The notes beneath the pieces are model-generated. The model saw only the letters and a program-made list of their open reading frames with translations, made no database searches and was not told the origin of the DNA. Source: Flavihumibacter profundi (lineage in GTDB: Bacteria > Bacteroidota > Bacteroidia > Chitinophagales > Chitinophagaceae). Taken from it: a DNA stretch of 64,000 nucleotides. Position numbers and translations under genes: made by a program. The stretch lies in the NCBI RefSeq assembly GCF_020076305.1, contig NZ_JAIQXE010000004.1:186001-250000 (forward strand), in the 5' to 3' direction. Position 1 is the first letter of the stretch, and each line of letters starts with the position of its first letter. Positions 28,564-37,557 of this stretch are shown one piece after another.

Positions 28564-28596
28564 CAAATATATCCTTCGGAATCAACTTATCCGAAA
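28564..28596 (-). promoter_or_regulatory. Putative Bacteroidota-type promoter for the receiver/sugar-transferase pair
   Basis: On the minus strand, TTTC at 28593-28596 is followed 21 nt later by TATATTTG at 28564-28571. This matches the phylum's -7 box TAnnTTTG exactly and its -33 box TTTG with one mismatch. The inferred start near 28557 would give a leader of about 80 nt. Confidence 0.42.
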
Positions 28597-28780
28597 TAAT
28601 TCAACTTCAATAAAGGTGTTCTTAGGATTTATGGCCAGCCAGCATCAGGTGCTTATCAAAGGATTTGAATGAAAGTTTCCTGCTATAAAAGTAATACTAA
28701 TTTCCATTTAAAGAAATGATCTGCAATAAATATTTCTACTTAGGCAAAAACTACCGGTTTGCCTTGGTAAAGATTCCATT
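28597..28780. other. Non-coding stretch between GT2 and receiver genes
   Basis: Together with the promoter region this makes a 303-bp gap. It is AT-rich with no convincing open frame, no hairpin with a T-run and no repeat. I see nothing in it beyond the promoter listed separately. Confidence 0.5.
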
Positions 28781-29974
28781 TCAGTCGTTAACAGGAAAGG
28801 GTATGCGTTCTGATTTTTCCCATATCCCTGACTGTTTACCACTTAAAAACCTGCTATAGCCAAGAAATACCGCCCAATTCATGAATAAAAAATAATATGG
28901 TATAAATACGATCGGCCACTTCGTATTGTTCCGGGCACCTAACCAGCCAATACCTGCAGAAAAGTAAAAAACTGTTTGAGCCAGCAAGGTAACCCTATAC
29001 CATACGCTGGCATCATTTACTACCAGAAAGAGGTTTACGGCTAACAAAATCGGAAGAAGAGCTGGGGCAAGCGTCCAGCGTAGTACCCGGTGGGAAAAAT
29101 ATTGAAAAGTCAGTAAAGGGTGTTTTTTAAATCGCATCAATCCAGGAAGGCGACTCATAGCCTGGAATCCTCCGGCTGCTATTCTTATTTTCCTGGTCTG
29201 TTCTTCGCTTATAGATAAAGATCCCCTTTCAAGAGCCAGGGCCCCTGGTTCATAGGCCACCTTGAACCCTTTTGCGCAAATACGTAAAGACAATACAAAA
29301 TCATCAAGTATGGTATCGGGTTCGAGTGGCTGGAAAAGTTCACGCTTAAAGGAAAACAATTCCCCAGCCGCGCCAACCAGTGTTCCAACAAGGGCATCGT
29401 TCTTCTTTAAGAAAGACTCGTATTTCCAATAAAGCCCTTCTCCCTGCTCGCCCAAACCCGAGTTTTCTGCTACCAGTAGTTTTTTTTCACCTGAAACTGC
29501 CCCAATCCGCGGGTTTTTAAAATGACTAACCAATAGCCGGATACTATCGCTGCTAAGTAAAGTATTTGCATCTGTCAGCACTACCAAAGGGGTAGTTATA
29601 GATTCCATAGCTTTGTTGATCGCAACTGCTTTACCCAGCCTGACAGGCTCATGGACGAGGTGAACCTGCGGAAATGCCCGGGCTATATCGGGACTTCCGT
29701 CGGTTGACCCATCGGTAATAACGAAAACGGTGCATAAGCGTCTGGGGTAATTTAACTCGAGGCTATTCCGGATTTTCGCCCCAATTACACCGGCTTCATT
29801 ATAAGCGGGGATTAAAATCGTCACTGCGGGTAATGAAGCGTCATTTTCAACTGAAAGCGCCGATTTTTTCCGCTTGAAAATTGCCCAAACCCACATAAGG
29901 ATGCCATACCCCACATAGGTATAGAAAATGACCAGTAAACTGATCCAATACAATAGGGTGGCCACAACTGACAT
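28781..29974 (-). CDS. Membrane glycosyltransferase, family 2
   Basis: 397 residues: an N-terminal membrane helix (about 5-27), a GT-A domain with ILIPAYNEAGVIGAKIRN, TDGSTDGSPDIAR, VVLTDANTLL, the acceptor-site aspartates in ILDDFVLSLRICAKG and EQTRKIRIAAGG (the QxxRK/RW-like motif), and C-terminal membrane helices (about 300-380). It should extend a surface polysaccharide from the inner membrane. It lies 303 bp upstream of the receiver gene and 34 bp downstream of the ROK gene, all on the minus strand. Confidence 0.92.
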   Translation of the reverse strand: MSVVATLLYWISLLVIFYTYVGYGILMWVWAIFKRKKSALSVENDASLPAVTILIPAYNEAGVIGAKIRNSLELNYPRRLCTVFVITDGSTDGSPDIARAFPQVHLVHEPVRLGKAVAINKAMESITTPLVVLTDANTLLSSDSIRLLVSHFKNPRIGAVSGEKKLLVAENSGLGEQGEGLYWKYESFLKKNDALVGTLVGAAGELFSFKRELFQPLEPDTILDDFVLSLRICAKGFKVAYEPGALALERGSLSISEEQTRKIRIAAGGFQAMSRLPGLMRFKKHPLLTFQYFSHRVLRWTLAPALLPILLAVNLFLVVNDASVWYRVTLLAQTVFYFSAGIGWLGARNNTKWPIVFIPYYFLFMNWAVFLGYSRFLSGKQSGIWEKSERIPFPVND

Positions 29975-30008
29975 GTTGTATCTATAATAAAAGCACCTTA
30001 AATGGCGG

Positions 30009-30920
30009 TCAGGCTACCAGGGCAGCTGCACCAAAAACTCCTGCACTGTCACCCAGCATAGGTTTAACCACAGGCACATCAAGCCGGTTATTGAATATAT
30101 AATGGGCTAATGATTTTATGCCAGCTGTATAGATAGAATCGATATTTCCTACTCCCCCTCCTACTATTATTACATCGGGATCGAGCAGGTTGGTAATTAT
30201 CGATACTGCTTTGCCAAAGAAATGATGCAGGCGATCGATAGTAAGCCGGGCGGCAGCATTTTCGACTAACTGTGCAGCTTCAACAATCTCACGGAGATTT
30301 AATTCTATTCCACTGGTTTGTTTAAAATACCGTTGCAGTGAGGGACCGCTAAGGATCGTTTCTACACAACCACTTTTACCACAATAACAAGGCCCACCGG
30401 AAGCATCAAGGAAAATATGTCCCCATTCACCGGCAATTCCCTGTTTTCCATTCCATACTTTACCATCAATTACAATTCCACCCCCAACTCCTGATCCCAT
30501 AATTATACCAAATACCATCCTGGCATCAGGAAACTGCTTCTTTACAATTCCCCAATGAGTTTCTGCCAGAGCGAAACAATTGGCATCGTTGGCCAGTTCT
30601 ACAGGAATACCGAGGGCTTGCTCAAGGTCTTTTTTCAGAGGCTGGCCGTTCAATGCAGTACTATTGCAGTTTTTCATGGTTTGCAATATCGGGTCCAAAA
30701 CACCCGGAGTTCCAAAGCCGATTGATGCCGGTTGTAACCCCGACGTGGCTTTCATTTCATTCACAAGTTTTACGATCTGTGAAATTATATGCCCGTAGCC
30801 TTTATGCGCCTCTGTATGTACGCGGGTTCTTAAAATGGGTTCAGGATTCTGCAATGTTGGCATGATAACGCCCTCAATTTTAGTCCCGCCCAGGTCAATT
30901 CCCCATAATGGTTGTTCCAT
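30009..30920 (-). CDS. ROK-family sugar kinase (glucokinase-like)
   Basis: 304 residues from the ATG at 30920, which gives MEQPLWGIDLGGTKIEGVIM; the longer frame to 30977 adds an unlikely hydrophobic leader. It has the ATP-binding DLGGTK motif, the ROK signature with GEWGHIFLD, the zinc site CYCGKSGCVETILSG, and the catalytic-region Asp in ELANDANCFALAE. It should phosphorylate glucose or a related hexose/N-acetylhexosamine in the cytoplasm. Next to two glycosyltransferases it may feed sugar-nucleotide synthesis, but that is an inference. An array of 11-bp repeats lies about 90 bp upstream of its start. Confidence 0.93.
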   Translation of the reverse strand: MEQPLWGIDLGGTKIEGVIMPTLQNPEPILRTRVHTEAHKGYGHIISQIVKLVNEMKATSGLQPASIGFGTPGVLDPILQTMKNCNSTALNGQPLKKDLEQALGIPVELANDANCFALAETHWGIVKKQFPDARMVFGIIMGSGVGGGIVIDGKVWNGKQGIAGEWGHIFLDASGGPCYCGKSGCVETILSGPSLQRYFKQTSGIELNLREIVEAAQLVENAAARLTIDRLHHFFGKAVSIITNLLDPDVIIVGGGVGNIDSIYTAGIKSLAHYIFNNRLDVPVVKPMLGDSAGVFGAAALVA

Positions 30921-31007
30921 ATCTTTCCGTTTATTATCTAATATAATTATTCCCTGTATTAGAATCATTAAAAGCAATTAATAGCTATTTTAGGACTAGT
31001 CAGGGGT

Positions 31008-31062
31008 GAAGCTAGGATAAAGCTAGGATAAAGCTAGGATGAAGCTAGGATAGAGCAAGGAT
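31008..31062. repeat. Five tandem 11-bp repeats in an intergenic region
   Basis: Units RAAGCTAGGAT begin at 31008, 31019, 31030 and 31041, with a degenerate fifth unit at 31052-31062. The first and fourth units differ from the second and third at a single base. The spacing of 11 bp places every unit on nearly the same face of the helix. The array lies between the stop of the LigB dioxygenase gene (31080) and the start of the ROK kinase gene (30920), both on the minus strand. Confidence 0.92.
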
Positions 31063-31079
31063 TTTCAGTTGCCCCATTT

Positions 31080-31913
31080 TTATCCAATGCGAACTGATGT
31101 CATGGTCAGCGACCCACCAACAGCACGATCATTGAAAAAAGCTATCGGCTCGCTTTTTTGTTGGAGACCCAGGATATACAGTAGCGGGTAATAATGATCC
31201 GGGGTGGGTATTGCCAATAAAGCCTCCTTGCCCATGGCGGAATAATTAACCAGCAAATCGTGTGTACCCGCACTGATAAGCCGTTTGAATTCCTCATTAA
31301 TATGTAATGCCCAATCATATCCGTATTCCGGTTCACCGAGTTTATCCCAGGCTACCATGCGCAGGTTATGTACCATATTGCCGCTACCGATAATCAGGAC
31401 TCCTTTTTTACGTAAGGCAGATATCTCCCTGGCGAGTTCATAATGGTAGCGGGCTTCTTTTCCATAATCAATGCTCAATTGCAATACCGGTATATTAGCG
31501 TCAGGAAACATGTGGCGTACTACTGTCCAGGTACCATGGTCTAATCCCCATTCATGGTCAAGACCCACTGAAACAGTTTTTACCATTTGCACAGTATCGA
31601 TGGCTAGTTGGGGATCACCCGGTGCCGGGTATTGCACTTTAAATAATTCATCGGGAAATCCACCAAAATCATGGATGGTCCGGGGATGCTCCATGGCTGT
31701 TATATGTGTTCCCCGGGTTAACCAATGCGCTGATACAACCAGCACGGCCTTAGGTATAGGAATTGAATTGGCCATTGCAGTCCAGGTTTTACTAAATTCA
31801 TTTTCTTCAATTCCGTTCATGGGTGATCCGTGACCAATGAAAAGAACAGGCATGGTAAAACCCTCTGCCGGCAAACTCCTGGAGAACTGGTTAAAAGCCG
31901 AAAGATTACTCAT
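31080..31913 (-). CDS. ygiD: LigB-type extradiol dioxygenase (4,5-DOPA dioxygenase-like)
   Basis: 277 residues from the ATG at 31913 (MSNLSAFNQF); the frame continues to 32108 but that part overlaps the divergent methyltransferase gene and has no family resemblance. Diagnostic motifs are PVLFIGHGSPMNGIEENEF, VVSAHWLTRGTHITAME, the LDHEWGLDHGTWTVVRHMFP segment with metal and catalytic histidines, and IIGSGNMVHNLR. Enzymes of this family cleave DOPA-type catechols in vitro; the bacterial role (YgiD) is not settled. Divergent from the methyltransferase at 31993 with an 79-bp shared gap. Confidence 0.93.
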   Translation of the reverse strand: MSNLSAFNQFSRSLPAEGFTMPVLFIGHGSPMNGIEENEFSKTWTAMANSIPIPKAVLVVSAHWLTRGTHITAMEHPRTIHDFGGFPDELFKVQYPAPGDPQLAIDTVQMVKTVSVGLDHEWGLDHGTWTVVRHMFPDANIPVLQLSIDYGKEARYHYELAREISALRKKGVLIIGSGNMVHNLRMVAWDKLGEPEYGYDWALHINEEFKRLISAGTHDLLVNYSAMGKEALLAIPTPDHYYPLLYILGLQQKSEPIAFFNDRAVGGSLTMTSVRIG

Positions 31914-31992
31914 AGGATAAAGGTACAAAAGCTCACTCCACTTGCATATTAGGTAACAATTAAAAAGATTACTCATCTTTGGTACTTCCCAT

Positions 31993-32652
31993 ATGGCATT
32001 ACAACTATCACTGCAAACTCTGCAAATTGGAAAGACTTCTGTTTCTCTGCTTGTGCCAGATGACCAATCTGTTCTGGAAGAATACAGGAAGCGCTTCCTT
32101 GAAAACAATCAAACACCATTTCCATACTGGGCAAAAATCTGGCCTGCATCAATCGCATTATCTGTTTTCCTCGACAAAAACCCGGCTTACTATGCGGGCA
32201 GTCAGGTAATGGAATTAGCCGCAGGATTGGGTCTCCCATCACTGGTCGCAGCCCGGAAGGCGGCAAATGTCAACTGCACAGATTACATGCAAGAAGCGGT
32301 TACGGTAATACAGCAATCAGCACAATATAACAGACTTACAAACCTGCAATCCAGTGTATTGGATTGGAATGTCATACCCTCAGAAAAAAAGGCGGATGTG
32401 ATTTTATTGAGTGATATCAACTACGACCCTGAAGATTTCAAGCAATTGGACAGGCTTGTCAGGACATTCCTCCACCTTAATATGACCGTAATATTAAGTA
32501 CCCCACAGCGACTAATGGCTAAACCATTTATTTCAGGATTAATGGAATATTCCAGCCATCAGGAAAGCATTCCGGTGTTACAAAATAGCGAAGAAATTTT
32601 CATCAGTGTACTGGTATTAAAATCAATTTCTACGCATATTGGTCCCGGATAG
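31993..32652 (+). CDS. SAM-dependent methyltransferase, Methyltransf_16 (METTL-like) family
   Basis: 219 residues with the family's PFPYWAKIWPASIALSVFL, the SAM motif VMELAAGLGLPSLVAARKA, NCTDYMQEAV, and ADVILLSDINYDPEDF (the D-x-x-Y active-site region). Relatives methylate protein lysines or small nitrogen compounds. The substrate cannot be read here. Its 3' end overlaps the convergent aminopeptidase gene by 23 bp. Confidence 0.85.
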   Translation: MALQLSLQTLQIGKTSVSLLVPDDQSVLEEYRKRFLENNQTPFPYWAKIWPASIALSVFLDKNPAYYAGSQVMELAAGLGLPSLVAARKAANVNCTDYMQEAVTVIQQSAQYNRLTNLQSSVLDWNVIPSEKKADVILLSDINYDPEDFKQLDRLVRTFLHLNMTVILSTPQRLMAKPFISGLMEYSSHQESIPVLQNSEEIFISVLVLKSISTHIGPG

Positions 32653-34036
32653 ATTCAATTTCCCTTGCTGAATCCGGCAGGTATTTGCCAAGCCTGTGGT
32701 AACCTTCGGTAGTAACCAGGAAATTATTTTCAATCCGGATCCCACCAAAATTGCGGTACTTTTCCAGCGCGCCATAATTAATAAACCCTGAAAGTTTTTT
32801 TTCTGCTTTCCATCTGTCAATAAGTTCCGGGATCATATAAATACCCGGCTCAACTGTAAGAATAAACCCGGGTTCAAGGGCTTTGCCCAGCCGCAATGAT
32901 TTCCAGCCAAAATCCGTTCTTTTTTTAAGCTGGTCAGTGTACCCGACATATTCTTCCCCAAGATCTTCCATATCGTGCACATCCAGTCCCATCATATGGC
33001 CCAGTCCGCATTGAAAAAATAAAGTATGCACTCCTTCCCGGACAGCCTCAGCAGGATCACCCTTTACAAGGCCAATTTCTTTCAGTCCAGCCACCAGGGC
33101 TTCAGCAGCTTTAGCATGTATATCTATGAACTGAACGCCAGGTTGCAGCAATGCCGTAGCCCTTTCCAGTGAATTAAGGACTATATCATATACTTCACGC
33201 TGCTGTGTAGAAAATTGACGTCCGACCGGGAAAGTCCGGGTAAGGTCGCCTGCATAATGCATGTTTTGTTCAGCCCCTGCATCAACCAGTACCATATTCC
33301 CTTCTGATAAGGTATTCCCGTAAAAATGATTGTGTAAAGTCTGCCCGTTTATTGTAAGAATGACGGGGTAAGATAATTGTCCGCCGGCGGCATGGGCAAT
33401 TTCCTGCACTTTAGCCACAAGCTCATATTCTTTCATACCGATTGCTGCTTTATGCATCGCTGTAAAATGCATATCGGCGCTAATGGAAACAGCCTGTTCG
33501 ATAGCTTCAATTTCTATACTTTCCTTTATGGACCGTTGTTTAACAACGGCTTTGATTAATTCTACCGAATGGTGTGTTTTGATAGCAGAAACCGGCAACT
33601 GCAGCCATTCTGATAATTTCAACAGATTTTCGGGTCGATAAGGAGGCAGGAAATGGACTTTTTTTCCAACAGATGTTGCATGGATAATTTGCCTGCCGAA
33701 TTCAGCGTAAGGCTTAGTTTGATTAACACCAACTTCCGCGGCCATTTCTTTGAGCGTGGGCAGCGGTCCGGTCCAGACAATATCATCTAAGGTGAGTTCA
33801 TTCCCGAAAATTATTTCAGCACCGGTATCCGCATCAATGATGGCCCCCAGGCCAGGCGTATCCAGTCCAAAATAATATAAAAAACTGCTATCCTGGCGAA
33901 AGTGATAACAATTGTCTTTATAATTCATGCCAGACTCTTCGTTACCCATCAGCACTATGAGTCCTGATCCTACGAGTTCTTTTAAAACCTTCCTCCTGAT
34001 TGTATATACTGATTGCGGGAAAAGGGAAAAATACAT
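32630..34036 (-). CDS. pepP: Xaa-Pro aminopeptidase (aminopeptidase P, M24B)
   Basis: 468 residues with an AMP_N N-terminal domain (1-140, VLMGNEESGMN, DSSFLYYFGLD) and a pita-bread M24 catalytic domain. The five metal ligands are visible: Asp in LVDAGAEQNM, Asp in YAGDLTRTFP, His in CGLGHMMGLDVHD, Glu in TVEPGIYMIP and Glu in GGIRIENNFLV. It removes N-terminal residues preceding proline in the cytoplasm, using two Mn2+-type ions. Length fits the bacterial PepP group. Confidence 0.95.
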   Translation of the reverse strand: MYFSLFPQSVYTIRRKVLKELVGSGLIVLMGNEESGMNYKDNCYHFRQDSSFLYYFGLDTPGLGAIIDADTGAEIIFGNELTLDDIVWTGPLPTLKEMAAEVGVNQTKPYAEFGRQIIHATSVGKKVHFLPPYRPENLLKLSEWLQLPVSAIKTHHSVELIKAVVKQRSIKESIEIEAIEQAVSISADMHFTAMHKAAIGMKEYELVAKVQEIAHAAGGQLSYPVILTINGQTLHNHFYGNTLSEGNMVLVDAGAEQNMHYAGDLTRTFPVGRQFSTQQREVYDIVLNSLERATALLQPGVQFIDIHAKAAEALVAGLKEIGLVKGDPAEAVREGVHTLFFQCGLGHMMGLDVHDMEDLGEEYVGYTDQLKKRTDFGWKSLRLGKALEPGFILTVEPGIYMIPELIDRWKAEKKLSGFINYGALEKYRNFGGIRIENNFLVTTEGYHRLGKYLPDSAREIESIRDQYA

Positions 34037-34108
34037 GATGAAGTATTGAATGGATAAAATTATTGTTCCCCGAAATTAGTAGCTTCCGGTTAATTAATTC
34101 AAATCGTT

Positions 34109-35299
34109 ATGTATCGATTAGGTTTAGGCATAGTCCTGCTAATATTGGTGCTTTTAGAAGCAGCCGGAGTTTATTTTATCATGCCATTCCCCGGAAGCCA
34201 GCAGCAGAACAGTATTCCTGTGGCTTACTGGCTGCATAACAATACCAATTGGATCAGGGGAATGCTACTGTTAGTGACTGCATTTTTATCCTTTCAAATT
34301 TTTAAAGCAGCAACCAAAAGACAAAAAATCTGGACGGTACTGGGCATAGTATTTTACATCTTCATTTTCTACATGATCAATTTTCAGATGCAGGCCGATA
34401 AAATGTTTCACCAGCCATCGAACCTTATTTTGGCTGATGTTACTAAAAATAAAGTGGCAGGAGAAAAACTGGTTTTGGGTGTATCGTTAAATGGTATTGC
34501 CAAAGCATATCCTATCCAATACATTGGATACCATCACCAGGTCAGGGACAGCCTGGGAAATACACCAATAATGGTAACTTATTGTACGGTTTGCAGAACT
34601 GGAAGAGTATTCAGTCCGGTTGTTCAAGGACAGGTTGAAAATTTCCGTTTAGTAGGCATGGATCATTTCAATGCGATGTTTGAAGATGCCCGTACAAAAA
34701 GCTGGTGGCGGCAGGCCACTGGCGAAGCTGTTGAAGGTCCGCTTAAAGGGAATAGCCTCGTTGAGATTCCAAGCCAGCAGATGAGATTAAGTGCCTGGCT
34801 GCGAATGTATCCAAACTCAATGGTTATGCAGCCTGACAAGGATTTTATTGAGGAATATGGCAATATGGTAAATTATGAAACGGGGCTTGGGAAAAGCGAG
34901 CTAACCAGGCGCGACTCTTTATCCTGGAAAGAAAAATCATGGATATTAGGCATCAGGTCCGCGACTGCAGCAAAGGCTTATGACTGGAATGAACTGGTGA
35001 AAAAGCGAATGATCACTGATAGTATCCAAGACTTACCAGTGTTACTGGTATTAGAAAAAGATTCGGTCACCTTCCATGGATGGGACCGAACCGTTCATGG
35101 TAAAGCAATGGACTTCAAGTGGTCGGGTATTCCTGATCAAATGACAGACCTTCAAACCAATTCAACCTGGAATATGGATGGCTGGTGTATTGACGGGGCA
35201 TTAAAAGGCGCTTTCCTGAACAGGATACCTGTCTACCAGGAATTCTGGCATTCCTGGAGAACTTTTCATCCCAAAACCACGCAGTACAAAAGTGAATAG
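34109..35299 (+). CDS. DUF3179 domain membrane protein
   Basis: 396 residues: three N-terminal transmembrane helices (about 5-27, 48-68, 74-96), then a DUF3179 domain (about 110-390) with the hallmark MVTYCTVCRTGRVFSPVV, HFNAMFEDARTKSWWRQATG and WCIDGALKGAFL. The soluble domain probably faces the periplasm. The function of DUF3179 is unknown; the paired cysteines in YCTVCRTG suggest metal or redox chemistry, which is only a guess. It diverges from pepP across a 72-bp gap and converges on the NIPSNAP gene 10 bp away. Confidence 0.88.
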   Translation: MYRLGLGIVLLILVLLEAAGVYFIMPFPGSQQQNSIPVAYWLHNNTNWIRGMLLLVTAFLSFQIFKAATKRQKIWTVLGIVFYIFIFYMINFQMQADKMFHQPSNLILADVTKNKVAGEKLVLGVSLNGIAKAYPIQYIGYHHQVRDSLGNTPIMVTYCTVCRTGRVFSPVVQGQVENFRLVGMDHFNAMFEDARTKSWWRQATGEAVEGPLKGNSLVEIPSQQMRLSAWLRMYPNSMVMQPDKDFIEEYGNMVNYETGLGKSELTRRDSLSWKEKSWILGIRSATAAKAYDWNELVKKRMITDSIQDLPVLLVLEKDSVTFHGWDRTVHGKAMDFKWSGIPDQMTDLQTNSTWNMDGWCIDGALKGAFLNRIPVYQEFWHSWRTFHPKTTQYKSE

Positions 35300-35309
35300 T
35301 TTTTAAGGC

Positions 35310-36023
35310 CTAGTAGTCTGAATATGCAGTAGAGTGCATCAGGATAATATCTGCCTTGGAAACATTGCCCTGGTATTCAGGTTTACCAGATAATGTTTTC
35401 CATTCAGCATCATCACTAAATGTTTTCCAGTGTTCATCCCTTGCTTTCATCGAGTTGAAACTGGTCATATACATCAGGTTAGGCATCCGGCTGCCGGATA
35501 TAACATCAGCATAAAAAACAGCGTTGAATCCGAGTCTTTCGAAAAGGGGTACTTCACCACCTTCATTAAACATTTGCACTTTATTCTGGTATAATTTTTC
35601 TGTTGCCGATTCATAGCTACGCAATTCATATACAAAATCGGTTTTGCTGCCAGACAATTTGGGTAAAGTCATTTGCGGTGCAAGGCGAAATGCTTCCAGT
35701 ATAATAGATTCCATCCTGCTATATTCGGGTGCAGCATCTTTTGGCAGATGACTCCTTACTGAATAAAGGTCCTGCCAGTTTTTGTAAGGAACCAGCATGT
35801 ACAATTTTTTGTCTGCTGCAGTATCGTTGGCGATAGGCTTAAAGACACCAATATTGGCACAACCCAATTTATGCAGAGCAGGAATTAGTGTTTTGGAAAG
35901 ATATGTATCAAGCTGGCTTTCCTGTTCGGCTGTATTGAAGTGATATACTGATATCTGGTAGATCTGCTTCCCTTGGGCCTGCATCATAACGATGAGGCAT
36001 AACATGGTGATTAACTTTTTCAT
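35310..36023 (-). CDS. Secreted NIPSNAP-family protein
   Basis: 237 residues with a signal peptide (1-18, MLCLIVMMQAQGKQ) and two NIPSNAP-type dimeric alpha/beta-barrel halves: YQISVYHFNTAEQESQLDTY and FVYELRSYESATEKLYQNKV. NIPSNAP domains bind small ligands or act as structural partners; many Bacteroidota encode exported versions of unknown role beside carbohydrate-active enzymes. Here it follows the sialate O-acetylesterase gene after 18 bp and is probably on the same messenger. Confidence 0.9.
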   Translation of the reverse strand: MKKLITMLCLIVMMQAQGKQIYQISVYHFNTAEQESQLDTYLSKTLIPALHKLGCANIGVFKPIANDTAADKKLYMLVPYKNWQDLYSVRSHLPKDAAPEYSRMESIILEAFRLAPQMTLPKLSGSKTDFVYELRSYESATEKLYQNKVQMFNEGGEVPLFERLGFNAVFYADVISGSRMPNLMYMTSFNSMKARDEHWKTFSDDAEWKTLSGKPEYQGNVSKADIILMHSTAYSDY

Positions 36024-36041
36024 ATGTGCAATTTCTGATTT

Positions 36042-37469
36042 TTAATTTACCGGTGATTGATCAACTTTCCAATCGTCTGTCCTGAAAGGGACAACCGGCA
36101 ACCCTTCTAAGCTCGAAACATTGCCTATTGTTGTATTTCCGAAACCATACCGTACATGGTAAGGAGTTTTTACCTCCGGGCAGGTAACAGTAATAACATC
36201 CTTTTCCACTTTAGCTTTTGCAGGGAACCAGGCTTCCTGTTCGCCGCTAACAAAAAATCCTGTGGCTTCATTGCCATTAATTATCAGGCCATTAGGTGCA
36301 TTTGTAAACCGAAGGATTATTTTATCGTTGGAAAGTGCAGCCGAAATTAATTCAGGGCTTTTATAGGCAATACCAGAAACTCCATATGTTTCAGACAATG
36401 CCCAATTAGCCAACCTCTCACCAACTGGCCGCTTACGAGACGGATGTATATTAGTAACAGAATCTACCAGGTCTGTAATTACAACCATCCCAGTTTTAGG
36501 ATAGGTCATACTTAGCGCTTGCTGTTCCTGCAATAGGGCACCAACGTTCTTTTGCCCATACGCATAAGGAGCGATCTGCACATAATAAAATGGGATTTCC
36601 TTTTTAAATGCTTTCCTCCAGGATTCAATCATTTTTGTAAATAATTGCTGATAGGTCGCGTTTGTTGAAGTATTACTTTCGCCCTGGTACCAGATGGCGC
36701 CGGCAATATTGTAATTAGTTAAGGGGTAAATCATCCCATTAAAGGTCTGCCCGGGTCCGTTAGGCCACCATGGGACGGATTGCAGTTTTGAGGCTGCGCC
36801 CTTCAACATAGGATCGTGGTTAACTACTTCTTCAGGGGTCCAGGGTTCTGCAGCAGTCCCCCCCCAGCTTGCATTAATCAGTCCAATAGGCACGTCAAGG
36901 TCATTGCTGAGCTTTTTACCAAAGAAATACCCCACTGAACTAAATGATTTTAATGTATTTGAGTCACAAATGGCCCAATTGGCTTTAACATCATCCTGGG
37001 GATAAACTGCACCTGTTTTGGGTACCTGGAAAAAACGGATTTTTTTATTATAAGCGGTTGGAAAATCAGTCGCAATATCCGAAGTGCCATTATTATAACT
37101 CCACTCCATATTGGACTGCCCTGAACATATCCAAACTTCACCGATCATTACATCTGAAAGGGTAATCGTTGTTCTTCCTTTAATTGTTACTGTATAAGGA
37201 CCACCTGCTTTTGGTGTATTGACCATCAGTTTCCATACAGCCATATTGCCGGCTACTGCAGAATCAGTATGATTGTTCCAGCTTGTGGTTACATAAATTT
37301 TCTCAGCCGGACCAGCCCAGCCCCAAATGTTAACAGATTCATTTTGCTGCAGTACCATTCCAGAAGATATGATGGCGGGAAGGCGCAATTGCGCCAGTGA
37401 TTGCAGGGTGGAAAAAAGAAACAGGGTTGCGAAAAAGAAATACCCTGAAAAAACGGAATATCTTTTCAT
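36042..37469 (-). CDS. Secreted sialate O-acetylesterase (SASA family)
   Basis: Start at the ATG at 37469 (MKRYSVFSGYFFFATLFLF, a signal peptide ending SLA); the longer frame to 37493 runs into a hairpin. An SGNH/SASA esterase with the nucleophile block EVWICSGQSNMEW, the GAIWYQGESNTS block and a C-terminal beta domain. The catalytic His lies in the IHPSRKRPVGERLA segment (D-x-x-H-like). It should remove O-acetyl groups from sialic acid or from acetylated plant or algal polysaccharide outside the inner membrane. Followed after 18 bp by the NIPSNAP gene. Confidence 0.93.
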   Translation of the reverse strand: MKRYSVFSGYFFFATLFLFSTLQSLAQLRLPAIISSGMVLQQNESVNIWGWAGPAEKIYVTTSWNNHTDSAVAGNMAVWKLMVNTPKAGGPYTVTIKGRTTITLSDVMIGEVWICSGQSNMEWSYNNGTSDIATDFPTAYNKKIRFFQVPKTGAVYPQDDVKANWAICDSNTLKSFSSVGYFFGKKLSNDLDVPIGLINASWGGTAAEPWTPEEVVNHDPMLKGAASKLQSVPWWPNGPGQTFNGMIYPLTNYNIAGAIWYQGESNTSTNATYQQLFTKMIESWRKAFKKEIPFYYVQIAPYAYGQKNVGALLQEQQALSMTYPKTGMVVITDLVDSVTNIHPSRKRPVGERLANWALSETYGVSGIAYKSPELISAALSNDKIILRFTNAPNGLIINGNEATGFFVSGEQEAWFPAKAKVEKDVITVTCPEVKTPYHVRYGFGNTTIGNVSSLEGLPVVPFRTDDWKVDQSPVN

Positions 37470-37473
37470 ACAA

Positions 37474-37514
37474 ATAAAATTAAGGCTTTCCATTCAGGAA
37501 AGCCTCAATTTTAT
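37474..37514 (-). terminator. Terminator of the small secreted protein gene
   Basis: An 18-nt inverted repeat (arms 37474-37491 and 37497-37514, loop 5 nt) with one A/C mismatch on the plus strand that becomes a G-U pair in minus-strand RNA. On the minus strand it ends in TTAATTTTATTTG. It lies 43 bp after the stop at 37558 and just upstream of the esterase start, so the esterase gene needs its own promoter or read-through. Confidence 0.75.
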
Positions 37515-37557
37515 GAATTTAAAAGATCTGGAAAACCGCTTAAAAGCAATTCAGACT

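Noticed and set aside
31914-32108. N-terminal extension of the LigB dioxygenase
   Set aside because: It overlaps the divergent methyltransferase gene, and the family start fits the ATG at 31913.
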